Position numbers and translations under genes: made by a program. A stretch of DNA of 64,000 nucleotides from Pontiellaceae bacterium B12227. Lineage in GTDB: Bacteria; Verrucomicrobiota; Kiritimatiellia; Kiritimatiellales; Pontiellaceae. The notes beneath the pieces are model-generated. The model saw only the letters and a list, made by a program, of their open reading frames with translations, searched no databases and was not told the DNA's origin. Of the stretch, positions 1 to 10,285 are shown piece after piece. The stretch covers positions 169,137-233,136 of the forward strand of contig JAROAZ010000007.1 of assembly GCA_029432775.1 (NCBI GenBank), in the 5' to 3' direction. The stretch's first letter is position 1; each line of letters begins with the position of its first letter.

Positions 1-1925
1 GTATCAATTCTCTCATCCATTTTAATGACGAGGCAGGTGAGATCATCTCCGAAATTTTCATGGGTGGAGAATGTACAGACCGCCTGGTGAATCTGCTCAA
101 GTATAGCATCACAGTTCAGGTGCCGGTTTTCACACACCACCTCCAGCAGACGCTCTTCACCGAACATATTACCCGATGCATCGGCAGCTTCAGTAATACC
201 ATCGGAATAAAAAACAACCACATCACAGGGCGCCAGTCGAATCACGGACTCTTCATAGGTCTCACGCTCAGCAAAACCCAACGGGCTGTTGTTCCCGGAA
301 AAGAAATGACAGGATTCATCTGTAACGCCGCAATGAATACTGCGGGTGTGGCCGCAATCCACCAGACTCAAAGTACCCTTATCACTACAGATCCGGGCGT
401 AAATGAGAGTCACAAAACTATTCAGATCGATGAGTTCCCGCACAAGCCCGGCATGCAGCGACATCATGATCTCACGCGGCAGCGGAAGATGATGATCGGC
501 CGAGCTGCTCATTATACTGCACATTGCGCGGAGAATCGCATTTTTTGCGGCCCCGCCCAACAGGGCAGCAGGCACCCCTTTTCCCATCACATCCCCGATC
601 ACAATATCCATACACTGCTGGTTATGTACGAAGCAGTCGAAGAAATCCCCATCAACGTCTTGTGATGGAACCGACATCGCAGCTACCTGAACTCCTTTGA
701 TCCTTTCACTCGACCGTCCTAACAGCAAGGTTCTTTGAATTCGGGACGCAATATCGATTTCCCGGCGCCGCGCGGAAGCCAGCTCCTCTTCCGCCTGTTT
801 ACGTTCGGTGATATTATTTTCAATCGCCAGAAAATTAATCGTCTGGCCATGGTCATCATAGAGAGGACGCACTTCGATCGAGAGCCAGTATTTTTTTCCG
901 CTTTTAGAATAGTTGATGATTTCGACGTTAAATCCGTTATGGATCTTCAGGCTGTCAGACATTTCCCGAACCGTATCCTGGTCCGTCTCCGGTCCCTGAA
1001 GAAAAGACCCCGGTTTACGGCCGATGACTTCCTCTAACGTGAATTCAGTCATCAATATGAAGGCCCTGTTAACCCACTCAATCTCCCCTGCCTCATTGGT
1101 AATAATAACTGAGTTATCGGTCCGGGTTACCACAGAAGAGAGCTTGCGTATTTCTTTTTCAGCCAATTTTCGAGAGGAGATATCGCGCTTAATGGCAATA
1201 TGGTGCGTGATCACTCCCACTCGGTCACGAACCGGCGTAATGCTCTGTTCCTCAAAATAGGTATGCCCGTCGCGGGTTTTATTTATCAGCTCACCATTCC
1301 ACACCTCTCCGGCGGCTATGGTGCTCCACATTTCCCGATAAACTTGCTGATCTGTTTTGCCGGACTGAAGGATTTCCATCTTTCGGCCATAGGATTCCTC
1401 GGCGGTATATCCGGTAAGAGCCGTATACGCACGGTTGACCCATTCGATGCAACCGTCCGCATCAGTGATCACCATCGCATCAGCTGCAGCCTGCAGCGCA
1501 AGGCTCTGCAGTCGGATTTGCTCCAACTCCTGGAGTTTACTGATGTCCCGCAGTGTAAAAATCGCCCCGCCCGACTCGTCAGGAAGAAAGAGTGGTTGGG
1601 CAATCAGCTCAATGGGTATATTATCTGCGACCAGTTGATAGTAGCCGCGCTGCATTTCACGCTGAGCCAGGACCCGGACGGCCGGATGATTCGCCTCCGG
1701 AATTTCGGTACCCAACTCTTCAAGAGGAAGAAGTTCGGCAAATGACTGCCCGATATTTTCAATATGACTGCGCTTTACAAGGCGGTCAAAACCACCATTG
1801 CACCACTCCACATCACCCTCTTCGTTGATCCAGACAATGGCATCATCAATCAGCCCGAGCCCCACCTCCATTTTACCCATGGTCAGGCGCAGTTCGTTCA
1901 GGGCTTGCTGGATATTATCGGACAT
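1..1925 (-). CDS. PAS-PAS-PAS-PP2C (SpoIIE/RsbU-type) phosphatase, 3' end outside window
   Basis: Reading the minus strand from the ATG at 1925 gives 641 uninterrupted codons to the window edge, so the C-terminus is missing. Three PAS sensor domains lie at about residues 15-125, 135-250 and 262-375, each with the WVN/WCN-type core and a 'TERK'-like ending. A helical linker (LASARRREIDIASRIQ, about 378-395) leads into a SpoIIE/PP2C phosphatase domain from about 420. Metal-binding acids are visible in DVDGDFFD, GDVMGKG, SDGITEA and FGDDLT. Family members dephosphorylate anti-anti-sigma proteins in partner-switching stress control; that role here is inferred, since no STAS or RsbW partner is in the window. 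It starts 4 bases after the stop of the small PAS gene upstream, so the two are probably co-transcribed. No strong ribosome site is seen, which suggests translational coupling. Confidence 0.9.
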   Translation of the reverse strand, partial: MSDNIQQALNELRLTMGKMEVGLGLIDDAIVWINEEGDVEWCNGGFDRLVKRSHIENIGQSFAELLPLEELGTEIPEANHPAVRVLAQREMQRGYYQLVADNIPIELIAQPLFLPDESGGAIFTLRDISKLQELEQIRLQSLALQAAADAMVITDADGCIEWVNRAYTALTGYTAEESYGRKMEILQSGKTDQQVYREMWSTIAAGEVWNGELINKTRDGHTYFEEQSITPVRDRVGVITHHIAIKRDISSRKLAEKEIRKLSSVVTRTDNSVIITNEAGEIEWVNRAFILMTEFTLEEVIGRKPGSFLQGPETDQDTVREMSDSLKIHNGFNVEIINYSKSGKKYWLSIEVRPLYDDHGQTINFLAIENNITERKQAEEELASARRREIDIASRIQRTLLLGRSSERIKGVQVAAMSVPSQDVDGDFFDCFVHNQQCMDIVIGDVMGKGVPAALLGGAAKNAILRAMCSIMSSSADHHLPLPREIMMSLHAGLVRELIDLNSFVTLIYARICSDKGTLSLVDCGHTRSIHCGVTDESCHFFSGNNSPLGFAERETYEESVIRLAPCDVVVFYSDGITEAADASGNMFGEERLLEVVCENRHLNCDAILEQIHQAVCTFSTHENFGDDLTCLVIKMDERID

Positions 1926-1929
1926 CTAT

Positions 1930-2292
1930 TTATTGTCCGTCTTTCGCGAGCGGGACGATTTTTCCGGCAAACCTCCATTTACCATCTTTTTTACCTGCCA
2001 CAATCGTATGACTGGATTTTAACGGGGTTCCATCTCCGCATAATACATCCAGGTTCAGCGCATGTTCAGGCAGGGTGCGGCTTTCGGTGGTTAAGAATCG
2101 GGAAATTCCCATCGAGTGGGAGTCGCGATACTTCGCCGGCATAATATCGGTCAGTAAATTTCCAACAAGCTGCTCTTCCTTCCAGTTAAAGGTTTCTGCA
2201 AAACAGCGGTTGATACTGCAAATAAGCCCATTGTGATCCGCCACGATCACCGGAGCATCCTGCATGCACTCGAGTTCTTCATACGTTTCCAT
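1930..2292 (-). CDS. Single-PAS-domain protein
   Basis: A 120-aa protein made of little more than one PAS domain, with the typical opening (APVIVADHNGLICSINRCF) and the 'E.LVG..L.DIMP..YRD.H' region of PAS folds that bind small ligands or partner proteins. There is no kinase, cyclase or HTH output domain. The start is supported by a GGAGGA ribosome site seven bases upstream. It is the first gene of a two-gene unit with the three-PAS PP2C phosphatase and probably feeds a signal to it (inference). An alternative view is that it is the detached N-terminal sensor of that protein. Its own stop and the new ATG four bases later argue for two proteins. Confidence 0.85.
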   Translation of the reverse strand: METYEELECMQDAPVIVADHNGLICSINRCFAETFNWKEEQLVGNLLTDIMPAKYRDSHSMGISRFLTTESRTLPEHALNLDVLCGDGTPLKSSHTIVAGKKDGKWRFAGKIVPLAKDGQ

Positions 2293-2470
2293 AGTTCCTC
2301 CGTAGTAAATTTTCAGGATAGGGAATAGTCAATCGAACGTCAATATTGTCGGTCGACAAGCCTATGGACGCCTCCCCCTCTGTCCAGGATCGGTGGATTT
2401 TACCCACTGAGGGCAGAAATACCCCACAGGATTCAAGTTAACCGAACCAGCCCTCTCCGGCAACAAAGGC

Positions 2471-2501
2471 AAATGGATTTCCAATGATTGGAAATCCATT
2501 T
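2471..2501. repeat. Perfect 14+3+14 inverted repeat downstream of thiC
   Basis: Arms 2471-2484 and 2488-2501 are perfect complements around a 3-base loop. The core (2479-2493) is an exact copy of the dispersed TTCCARNNNYTGGAA palindrome. It lies about 35 bases past the thiC stop in the 243-base gap before the PAS gene. It can fold as a transcript-end hairpin on either strand but lacks a good U-run, so it is a weak candidate for an intrinsic terminator. Nothing else was recognised in the gap. Confidence 0.75.
2479..2493. repeat. Dispersed 15-bp palindrome TTCCARNNNYTGGAA (first of at least 23 exact copies)
   Basis: Exact copies found by reading start at 2479, 4266, 7153, 9827, 12835, 12914, 15106, 15159, 16792, 17858, 23020, 25381, 31397, 35308, 37109, 37215, 42361, 45366, 45525, 49363, 53582, 63881 and 63944. 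One-mismatch or one-insertion relatives start at 15423, 19428, 24167, 30298, 40219, 60494 and 63913. In every exact copy base 6 is a purine and base 10 a pyrimidine; the three central bases vary. Most copies are inside genes, where they read as SNxWK, FQxLE or PxxG depending on frame. Several occur as close pairs. This entry stands for the whole family. Confidence 0.9.
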
Positions 2502-2535
2502 CGCTGCAAACATCGTCAATCTATAAATAAGGCTG

Positions 2536-4149
<1,614 letters not shown>

Positions 4150-4196
4150 TCAGTTTTCCGTTATTAGTTATCAGCTCATGGGAAATGCCGAGGAGG

Positions 4197-4233
4197 AAAA
4201 ACGGTTAACCGACAACTGCTTTCGGCAGAAAGC
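4197..4233 (-). promoter_or_regulatory. Possible expression platform of the TPP riboswitch
   Basis: Just after the aptamer the minus-strand RNA can form a 6-bp hairpin (4218-4233, GCTTTC/GAAAGC). A 10-base palindrome follows (4202-4211), then five U (4197-4201), terminator-like but short. A CCTCC tract follows that could also mask a ribosome site. Whether control is by termination or by initiation cannot be settled from sequence alone. Confidence 0.4.
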
Positions 4234-4236
4234 ACC

Positions 4237-4309
4237 GCTTCCCTTCACGGCATAACCCGCGCAGGTTCCAAGGGTTGGAATCTCAGTCGGACCGGCCGAC
4301 TCCCCTAGC
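4237..4309 (-). promoter_or_regulatory. TPP (THI-box) riboswitch upstream of thiC
   Basis: The minus strand shows the conserved THI-box elements in order: a GGGGAGTC stem, CTGAGA, then ACCCTTGGAACCTG, GGGTTATGCC and the closing GAAGGGAAGC. It lies about 90 bases before the thiC ATG on the same strand. Unusually, the J/P region holds an exact copy of the dispersed palindrome (4266-4280), fitted so that the conserved ACCC..GAACCTG bases are kept. The stretch 4310-4464 upstream, before the amidase gene, must hold the promoter; a tandem ATTGCAA is visible there but no confident -10/-35 pair. Confidence 0.95.
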
Positions 4310-4464
4310 GAACAAAACGAGAACGCTACTCCTTTGCAATGGGGTTGCAATGAAGAAACGTCTAAAGACCCGTATCTAGACTGAGTCTAAAAACCGGCTT
4401 CCGGAGCTTCGCGCAAAACGGCTCGGAACGGAGAGCAGGATAGAAGAGAAAGTACTGAAATGCC

Positions 4465-5439
4465 TTAACGCAGCGCACGCTTGATCATGGTGAAATATCC
4501 CAGCACCCCGTTGGCAATTCCGCGGGCCACCGTTTCCCGGTAGCTGGAAGTGTTCAGAAGAGATTCTTCGGCCGGGTTGGACAGAAATCCGCATTCCACC
4601 AGCGCGGAGGGGCAGGTTGCCTTTTTAATGACCGAATAGCGGGCACGGCGTAAACCCCGGTCATTACGCTTGGACATTTTCACCAGATTACTGTGAATGG
4701 AAAAGCCGAGAACGGAGTTCAAAGCATCATATGTGTTATTGCGCTGGGGCTGCTTATCGCCTGCCTGGCCGTAAAAATTGCTCGAGTCATACCCCGCCGC
4801 CGCCGTAACAAAGGTTTCAACCCCGCTGGCCGACGATGCCCCCGCCGCATTGGCGTGAATGCTGATAAAGAGGTCCGCACCCACTTTATAGGCATAGGTG
4901 GTGCGGGCATCCAGTTGTGGATACGTATCTCCGGTTCGGGTCATCCGAACCTGAATACCCTTGGCTTCCAGCAGCTTTCGAACGCGGTGGGAAATATCGA
5001 GCACCACATCTTTTTCTTTTATTTTACTCGGGCTGATGGTTCCGGGCTCATGGCCGCCGTGGCCGGGATCGAGCACCACCAGCCGCGGCATCCGTTTAGG
5101 TGCATAAGCATAGGTCCGCAGAATCGGATCCATGCTTTTCTTGAAATCGACTTCCCGAATCGTCCACTCGGCACCATGTTTGCGGCACGGCTCGTGCAGC
5201 CAGAGCATCACTCCATTAATCCACGACCGCCGGCTGTTCGTTTCGATTTCCAGCTTGTTGTATTTATTCTGTAAAATCACCTTCTTACCGAACGTGGTCA
5301 TTTTCATGGAATACAAGCGCGCAATATATGAAAGAGAAACGGTACCGGTCGGCGTTTTCGCATCGACGGACTGCGTGCTCGTACACCCGGTAAACAACAC
5401 CACATGGAAGAGAAACAGCTTTCTGGTAATTGAATGCAT
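4465..5439 (-). CDS. N-acetylmuramoyl-L-alanine amidase, predicted lipoprotein
   Basis: The enzyme cleaves the amide bond between MurNAc and the stem peptide of peptidoglycan. The Amidase_3 zinc fold occupies about residues 110-320: DPGHGG supplies the first zinc His, SIHANAA the second, and ALVECGFLSN the catalytic Glu. I chose the ATG at 5439 (324 aa) because it gives a lipoprotein signal, MHSITRK then a hydrophobic stretch ending LFTGC. An upstream ATG at 5493 would add 18 residues before that signal. Location is therefore probably a periplasmic membrane face, acting in cell separation or wall recycling. There is no AMIN targeting domain; the region at about 25-105 is unrecognised. It lies upstream of thiC on the same strand but is separated by the riboswitch leader. 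Confidence 0.93.
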   Translation of the reverse strand: MHSITRKLFLFHVVLFTGCTSTQSVDAKTPTGTVSLSYIARLYSMKMTTFGKKVILQNKYNKLEIETNSRRSWINGVMLWLHEPCRKHGAEWTIREVDFKKSMDPILRTYAYAPKRMPRLVVLDPGHGGHEPGTISPSKIKEKDVVLDISHRVRKLLEAKGIQVRMTRTGDTYPQLDARTTYAYKVGADLFISIHANAAGASSASGVETFVTAAAGYDSSNFYGQAGDKQPQRNNTYDALNSVLGFSIHSNLVKMSKRNDRGLRRARYSVIKKATCPSALVECGFLSNPAEESLLNTSSYRETVARGIANGVLGYFTMIKRALR

Positions 5440-5621
5440 AAAAGACAAGCTACTAAAAAGAAATCCAGTTTGGAAAGAGCCGATTAGAACCATTTACATT
5501 TAAGTATTTGATGGCTTTACCACTTCCCGCGGCCGGAAACTCAAAATTCGAAATTCAAATTTCGGAAATCGGCCGAGCTGTGCTTTAATCGGCAGGAATA
5601 AACTACGGCACTGCATACTTC

Positions 5622-6626
5622 ATGAGAAACACAGTCATAAACGAGCAATTGATCTCCGGCCTCCGCAAAGGAGTTCTCGGCATTATTCTTGTTCTGTTGT
5701 TCGGCACCATCGGCTATCGGGTGGTTGAAGGCTGGGACTGGCTGGACTCCTTCTATATGACAGTCATCACCGTTTCCACCGTCGGCATCACGGAAGTGCA
5801 TCCCCTCTCCGATGCAGGCCGACTGTTTACCAGCCTGCTGATTTTCGGCGGCGTCGGCGTAATGGCCTACAGCTTGACCCGCCTTGCTGAATTTATGTTT
5901 CAACGCAGCATCACCAATGTTCTCGGGAGAAGAGCCATGGCTAAAAAACTGTCTCAAATGAAAAAACACGTGATCGTCTGCGGCTACGGCCGCACCGGCA
6001 GCCAGGTGGTGGCTGAACTGCAGGCCGCCAACAAAATGTATATCGTGATTGAGGAGAACGAAGAGTTCGTCAAACGCATGGAGGAACTCGGCATTCCCCA
6101 CCTGATCGGTGATGCCACCGAAGAAGAGATTCTGGAAGAGGCACGTATCTGCGATGCGGAATCGCTGGTTGCCGCGCTCGATTCTGATGCAGAAAACCTG
6201 TTCCTCACCATGACGGCCGTCGGTCTATGCCAAACGGTTCGCGTCATTGCCCGCGTGCACGACCCCGACAACGCCCGAAAGTTCCGCAAAGCCGGGGCCT
6301 CCCGCGTGGTATCCCCGATCTCTTCAGGAGCCAACCAGATTGCCCAGCTGCTCACCCGCCCCTCCGTGGTGGATCTGGTCGAATTGGTTACGATGGACAA
6401 AAGCATTGCGCTTGAAGTTTTTGAACACACCATCGATGAAGACAGCGATATGCTTGGCAAAACACTTGCCGAAGCCCGCGTCCGGCAGATCCTCGGCTCC
6501 ATGGTTATTGCTGTCAAACACCGCGACGGAACCACTGCCTTCGATCCCGGTCCCCAGACCCGACTCAATCTTGGCGACATTCTCGTGGCCATCCGCCAGT
6601 CGGATTCAGGTGAACAAACCATCTAG
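5622..6626 (+). CDS. Two-TM potassium channel with RCK (TrkA-N/TrkA-C) domains
   Basis: Residues 18-35 and 68-86 are membrane helices flanking a pore loop. An RCK/KTN nucleotide-binding domain follows (GYGRTGSQ at 121-128, then ViGDATeeEiL), and a TrkA-C domain from about 245. This is the layout of ligand-gated K+ channels of the MthK type. The selectivity filter reads TVSTVGITE (about 50-58), where most K+ channels have TVGYG/TVGFG, so the second glycine is replaced. Related RCK-linked channels also vary at this site, and ion choice is uncertain. The esterase gene starts 12 bases downstream and may be co-transcribed. Confidence 0.92.
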   Translation: MRNTVINEQLISGLRKGVLGIILVLLFGTIGYRVVEGWDWLDSFYMTVITVSTVGITEVHPLSDAGRLFTSLLIFGGVGVMAYSLTRLAEFMFQRSITNVLGRRAMAKKLSQMKKHVIVCGYGRTGSQVVAELQAANKMYIVIEENEEFVKRMEELGIPHLIGDATEEEILEEARICDAESLVAALDSDAENLFLTMTAVGLCQTVRVIARVHDPDNARKFRKAGASRVVSPISSGANQIAQLLTRPSVVDLVELVTMDKSIALEVFEHTIDEDSDMLGKTLAEARVRQILGSMVIAVKHRDGTTAFDPGPQTRLNLGDILVAIRQSDSGEQTI

Positions 6627-6638
6627 AAACGGATTCCC

Positions 6639-7406
6639 ATGGCCCTGCTTGAAACCCACTATTACGCCCGCTCGATTGACCTGTCGATCGGCATGAACAT
6701 CATTCTGCCCGAACATTCCGAGGCCTGGAACGAGCCGCCGGCTGTGCTCTACCTGCTGCACGGGCTCTCCGGCGACCACACCTCGTGGATCCGTTCCTCT
6801 TCCATCGAGCGCTATGCCCGCGACTATAATCTGGCAGTCGTTATGCCCAACGCCCACAAAAGCTTCTATTGCGACATGGAACACGGTTCCAACTATTGGA
6901 AACTCTTCAGCGAAGAAATTCCCATGCTTGTAAACCGCTGGTTCAACCTTTCCAACGAAGGAGGAAAGACCTTTGTAGCCGGAACCTCGATGGGCGGCTA
7001 CGGCGCCATCAAGCTCGCACTGGGCTGCCCGGACCGCTTTTCACATGCTGCTTCGCTCTCCGGTGCGCTCGACATTGCCTCTCATATTCACGACGAGTGG
7101 AACGAAGCGCGGAACACTGCTTTTGAAGCGACATTCGGTTCGCTGGAAAAAGTTCCAAACTCTGGAAATGATCTGATCCATCAGATCCAAACATTGGAAA
7201 AAATTCCGGAAAACCGGTTTTACGTCTGTTGCGGCACCGAAGATTACCTCTACGAAGATTCCGTCAGCTTCCGCAATACCGCCACCAAAAGGGGCCTGGA
7301 TCTGACCTACAACGAATCGTCCGGCACCCACGACTGGACCTATTGGGATGCTCAAATCCAAAACATCCTCAGCTGGCTCCCGATCGAAAAGCTGGTGAAG
7401 CCCTGA
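6639..7406 (+). CDS. Alpha/beta-hydrolase esterase (esterase D / tributyrin-esterase family)
   Basis: A cytoplasmic serine esterase of the PF00756 type: no signal peptide, an oxyanion-hole region at LYLLHGLSGD (about 37-46) and the nucleophile elbow GTSMGGYG with Ser117. A downstream Asp (GTEDYLYED, about 205) and His (SGTHDWTYW, about 237) complete the triad. Its 255-aa length is normal. Relatives hydrolyse short acyl esters or S-formylglutathione; the natural substrate cannot be told. An exact palindrome copy at 7153 lies inside the gene. The convergent gene ends about 90 bases away; the gap holds only a loose TAGCCAC/GTGGCTA inverted repeat. Confidence 0.88.
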   Translation: MALLETHYYARSIDLSIGMNIILPEHSEAWNEPPAVLYLLHGLSGDHTSWIRSSSIERYARDYNLAVVMPNAHKSFYCDMEHGSNYWKLFSEEIPMLVNRWFNLSNEGGKTFVAGTSMGGYGAIKLALGCPDRFSHAASLSGALDIASHIHDEWNEARNTAFEATFGSLEKVPNSGNDLIHQIQTLEKIPENRFYVCCGTEDYLYEDSVSFRNTATKRGLDLTYNESSGTHDWTYWDAQIQNILSWLPIEKLVKP

Positions 7407-7492
7407 TTTTGAATGTTGTAGCCACGGACAAACTCGGAATAGCACCGATAAAATGAAACTCCGCGGTCCTCTGATCAGTGGCTATTAAAAAA

Positions 7493-8485
7493 TTACTTCT
7501 TCGCAATATACCGCGCGACGTCTTCGAGCCGAACGAAACCGACGGGATGGTTGCGGGCATCGACGACTACCGCTGAATGGCGGGGATTCCGGCGGAGGCG
7601 GTAGAAGGCGGACTTCAGATTCCGGTTTTCCTGCAGCTTCAACAGGTCATCCGCATAGGGTTTGATCAGCTCATCGTCGGACAGTTTCCGATTCACGATG
7701 GAAAACATCGAGACCATCCCGACAGCAAGATGACGGTGCATGAGCACGGCATCGGTGGTTTCCCGACGTGCAACCAGCCGTTTGAAATCGCCAACGGTGG
7801 CCACATCCTGAAGCGTTGGAACCTTTATGAACGGCGTCATGAGCATGCGTATCGGAATACTGTGCATGGTCGTCACATTATCCACCATACGGTTTTGATC
7901 GGAGGAAATGATTCCCTCCTTTTCACTGGTTGAAAAATATTCTTTCAGTGCGTCGGGAGAAAGGCGGTGCAGCTCGTGTCCCGGATCGGAATCCATCCCG
8001 CGAGTCAGCAGGCGGAAGATCTGCTTGAGCGGCCAGGTGAACGGATAGAACACCCAGACCAGCAGGCGCATCAGTTCGGCAAAACGGTACATCAGCACGT
8101 CGGCCTGTTTTCGGAACAGGTTTTTCGGGCCGACCTCGGCAAACAGGAAAAGCGGGAACATCAGCGTGAGTGTAGCGGCCGTTTCCGCATTCCAGGGAAT
8201 AAAGCCCAACAGCAGGCTGCCTGCTTCAACGCCCGAGCCCAGATAAAGGTCGGTGACTTCCATCGAGAGCAGATAAACCGCAAGGTTATTCCCGATGAGC
8301 ACGGTGAAAATGAAAATATGGTTGTTTTCCAGCAGACCGGAGAGCACCAGCGCCGAGGACTTACGTTCGCGTTCCCGCTGTTTCAGGCGGATGCGGTTAA
8401 TCATGTAACTTCCGGTTTCAACGCCGGAGAACAGGGCTGAAAATGCAAATCCCAGCAGAATGATGAAAAGAGCGGACAGCGTCAT
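7493..8485 (-). CDS. CNNM/CorC-type membrane protein (DUF21 + CBS pair)
   Basis: A 330-aa protein with an N-terminal DUF21 (CNNM) transmembrane block of about four helices (1-150) and a CBS-domain pair (about 190-330). It ends directly after the CBS region and lacks the C-terminal CorC_HlyC domain that its partner has. CNNM/CorC proteins are linked to Mg2+ or Co2+ efflux or sensing through nucleotide-binding CBS domains. The start codon overlaps the stop of the upstream paralogue by 4 bases, so the two are translationally coupled and may form a heteromer (inference). Confidence 0.9.
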   Translation of the reverse strand: MTLSALFIILLGFAFSALFSGVETGSYMINRIRLKQRERERKSSALVLSGLLENNHIFIFTVLIGNNLAVYLLSMEVTDLYLGSGVEAGSLLLGFIPWNAETAATLTLMFPLFLFAEVGPKNLFRKQADVLMYRFAELMRLLVWVFYPFTWPLKQIFRLLTRGMDSDPGHELHRLSPDALKEYFSTSEKEGIISSDQNRMVDNVTTMHSIPIRMLMTPFIKVPTLQDVATVGDFKRLVARRETTDAVLMHRHLAVGMVSMFSIVNRKLSDDELIKPYADDLLKLQENRNLKSAFYRLRRNPRHSAVVVDARNHPVGFVRLEDVARYIAKK

Positions 8486-9729
8486 GAATCCCCGCCCTCC
8501 TCTTCGGCCACCAGCTCCAGCAGCACCGATTCAATCCGGTTGGACCGCACCTGTTCCACGGTAAAGCGGAGGTTGCCGACCTGCGCCACATCGCCCGCCG
8601 CCGGCAGACGCTTGAGCAGCGAAACCACCAATCCGCTCAGCGTGTCGAGTGCCAGATCCCGCATAACCTCATCCGGCAGGAAGCCGACAAACAGGCCGCG
8701 CCATTCCCGAATTCCCAAATTACCCTGCAGCCGATAGGTGGTTTCTCCCAGTTGTTCGACAGAAGGCGTATCGAGCACATCGAACTCCCCCACCACCTCT
8801 TCCAGCAAATCTTCAAGCACCACCGTTCCGGCCAGCCCGCCATATTCATCCACCACGCAAACCATGCGCAGCCCGTCGGTTAAAAACTCCCGCAGCATAT
8901 CGTCGGCCCGCTTGGTTTCCGGTACAAAACGAACCGGATTCGAAAAATAGACGAGCGCTTTATCGGGATCGTTGTTTACAAACAGATCGCGGACTTCGAC
9001 CACTCCAACAATGTTGTCTTCGTCCTCTTCATAGATCGGAATGAGTTCGAGCTCCTGCTCCGCGGCCTCGGCCAACGCTTCGCCCGCCGGCGCATCGACC
9101 CGCCGAAACAGCTGTTTGACGCGCGGAACCATAATCTCCCGCACGCGGATCTCCGGCAGGTTGACGATATCCTCAACAATGGCTTTTTCCTGTTTTCCAA
9201 AGGTCGGATCGTGATGCGTGGCATCGATCAGCATCTTCAGTTCGTCCGAGTCCAGTTTTTCATCGTGCTGGCTGGCGGGTTCCATTTTCCGGGTAATCAC
9301 TTCCAGCACCACCCGAACAGGCCCCATAAAATGGAACCAGCCTCTCAACAATGGCGAATTGAGCCGAACAACCCGTTCCGGGAACGAAATCCCGATGGCC
9401 TTCGGCAGAATCTCGCCCGCCAAAATGACCACCACCAAGACCCCGAAACCGATAGCCGCCTGCCACCATTCGCCATATTCATGACCGATATCGAGCGCCA
9501 GCACGGCACTCATACAGAAAAACAGAATATTAACCACCAGATTTCCGAACAGGATGGCCACCAGCAGGCCCGAGGGATTATCCCGCAGCAGCACCAGGAG
9601 GCGATCCGCATGACGATCATCTGAACGGAGCTTTCTGACCTGCTCGCGACTCAACGAAAACAGCGCGGTTTCTGTGCCGGAAAAAAAAGCCGAGCAAAAA
9701 AGCAGCAGCAGCATCCCGAGCAGTGTCAT
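8482..9729 (-). CDS. CNNM/CorC-type membrane protein (DUF21 + CBS + CorC_HlyC)
   Basis: The full-length paralogue of the following gene: DUF21 membrane domain (about 1-160, opening with FCSAFFSGTETALFSLS), CBS pair (about 190-310) and a C-terminal CorC_HlyC/transporter-associated domain (about 330-405). The likely role is divalent-cation homeostasis. Three ATGs are possible. I prefer 9729 (MTLLGMLLLLF, 415 aa), which has AAGGA seven bases upstream; the 9744 and 9774 starts have poorly spaced sites. It is divergent from yjbQ, with an exact palindrome copy (9827) in the shared intergenic region. Confidence 0.92.
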   Translation of the reverse strand: MTLLGMLLLLFCSAFFSGTETALFSLSREQVRKLRSDDRHADRLLVLLRDNPSGLLVAILFGNLVVNILFFCMSAVLALDIGHEYGEWWQAAIGFGVLVVVILAGEILPKAIGISFPERVVRLNSPLLRGWFHFMGPVRVVLEVITRKMEPASQHDEKLDSDELKMLIDATHHDPTFGKQEKAIVEDIVNLPEIRVREIMVPRVKQLFRRVDAPAGEALAEAAEQELELIPIYEEDEDNIVGVVEVRDLFVNNDPDKALVYFSNPVRFVPETKRADDMLREFLTDGLRMVCVVDEYGGLAGTVVLEDLLEEVVGEFDVLDTPSVEQLGETTYRLQGNLGIREWRGLFVGFLPDEVMRDLALDTLSGLVVSLLKRLPAAGDVAQVGNLRFTVEQVRSNRIESVLLELVAEEEGGDS

Positions 9730-9886
9730 TAAATATCCTTGCATAGTCTCCAAAACGAATTTCCTTCGTAACAATGCCGCAATTTACGACGACAGAACGG
9801 GTGAATGGAAGCCTTGGTCAACTTTTTTCCAACGGTTGGAAACTTTCAGCTTCAAAATCTGCGGGGTTCGGATAAGGTGTCTGCTC

Positions 9887-10285
9887 ATGAAGAAAATCAC
9901 CCTCCAGACGCATTCGAGAACCGACTTTGTAAAGATCGACCATCAGGTGGCCGAACTCCTTACAGAATACGGCATTCAGGAAGGTGTATTAACCATTTTT
10001 GTGCCCCACACCACCGCAGGAATCACGATTAATGAGAATGCGGACCCGGATGTGACGGCCGATATGGAAATGGTGCTGGACCGGGTCGTACCCTGGACCG
10101 GCGGCTATAGTCATTTTGAAGGCAATACGGCCGCCCATGTGAAAGCGAGCATGATGGGCGCCTCGGCTCACGTCATCGTTTCCGGCGGCCGCATGCAGCT
10201 GGGCACCTGGCAAAGCCTCTATTTTTGCGAATTTGATGGACCGCGCACCCGTGAGGTGTGGGTTAAAGGAATTTCTGAAGAATGA
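9887..10285 (+). CDS. yjbQ: YjbQ/UPF0047 family protein
   Basis: A 132-aa protein matching the whole YjbQ family, with HTTAGITINENADPDV (metal/ligand His and Glu), HFEGNTAAHVK and GTWQ near the C-terminus. Family members have been reported to have weak thiamine-phosphate synthase activity and are often called secondary thiamine-phosphate synthase; the physiological role is unsettled. An open frame extends 71 codons further upstream, but the ATG at 9887 has an AAGGTG site and matches the family N-terminus. The stop overlaps the start of the TPR lipoprotein gene (ATGA). Confidence 0.93.
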   Translation: MKKITLQTHSRTDFVKIDHQVAELLTEYGIQEGVLTIFVPHTTAGITINENADPDVTADMEMVLDRVVPWTGGYSHFEGNTAAHVKASMMGASAHVIVSGGRMQLGTWQSLYFCEFDGPRTREVWVKGISEE

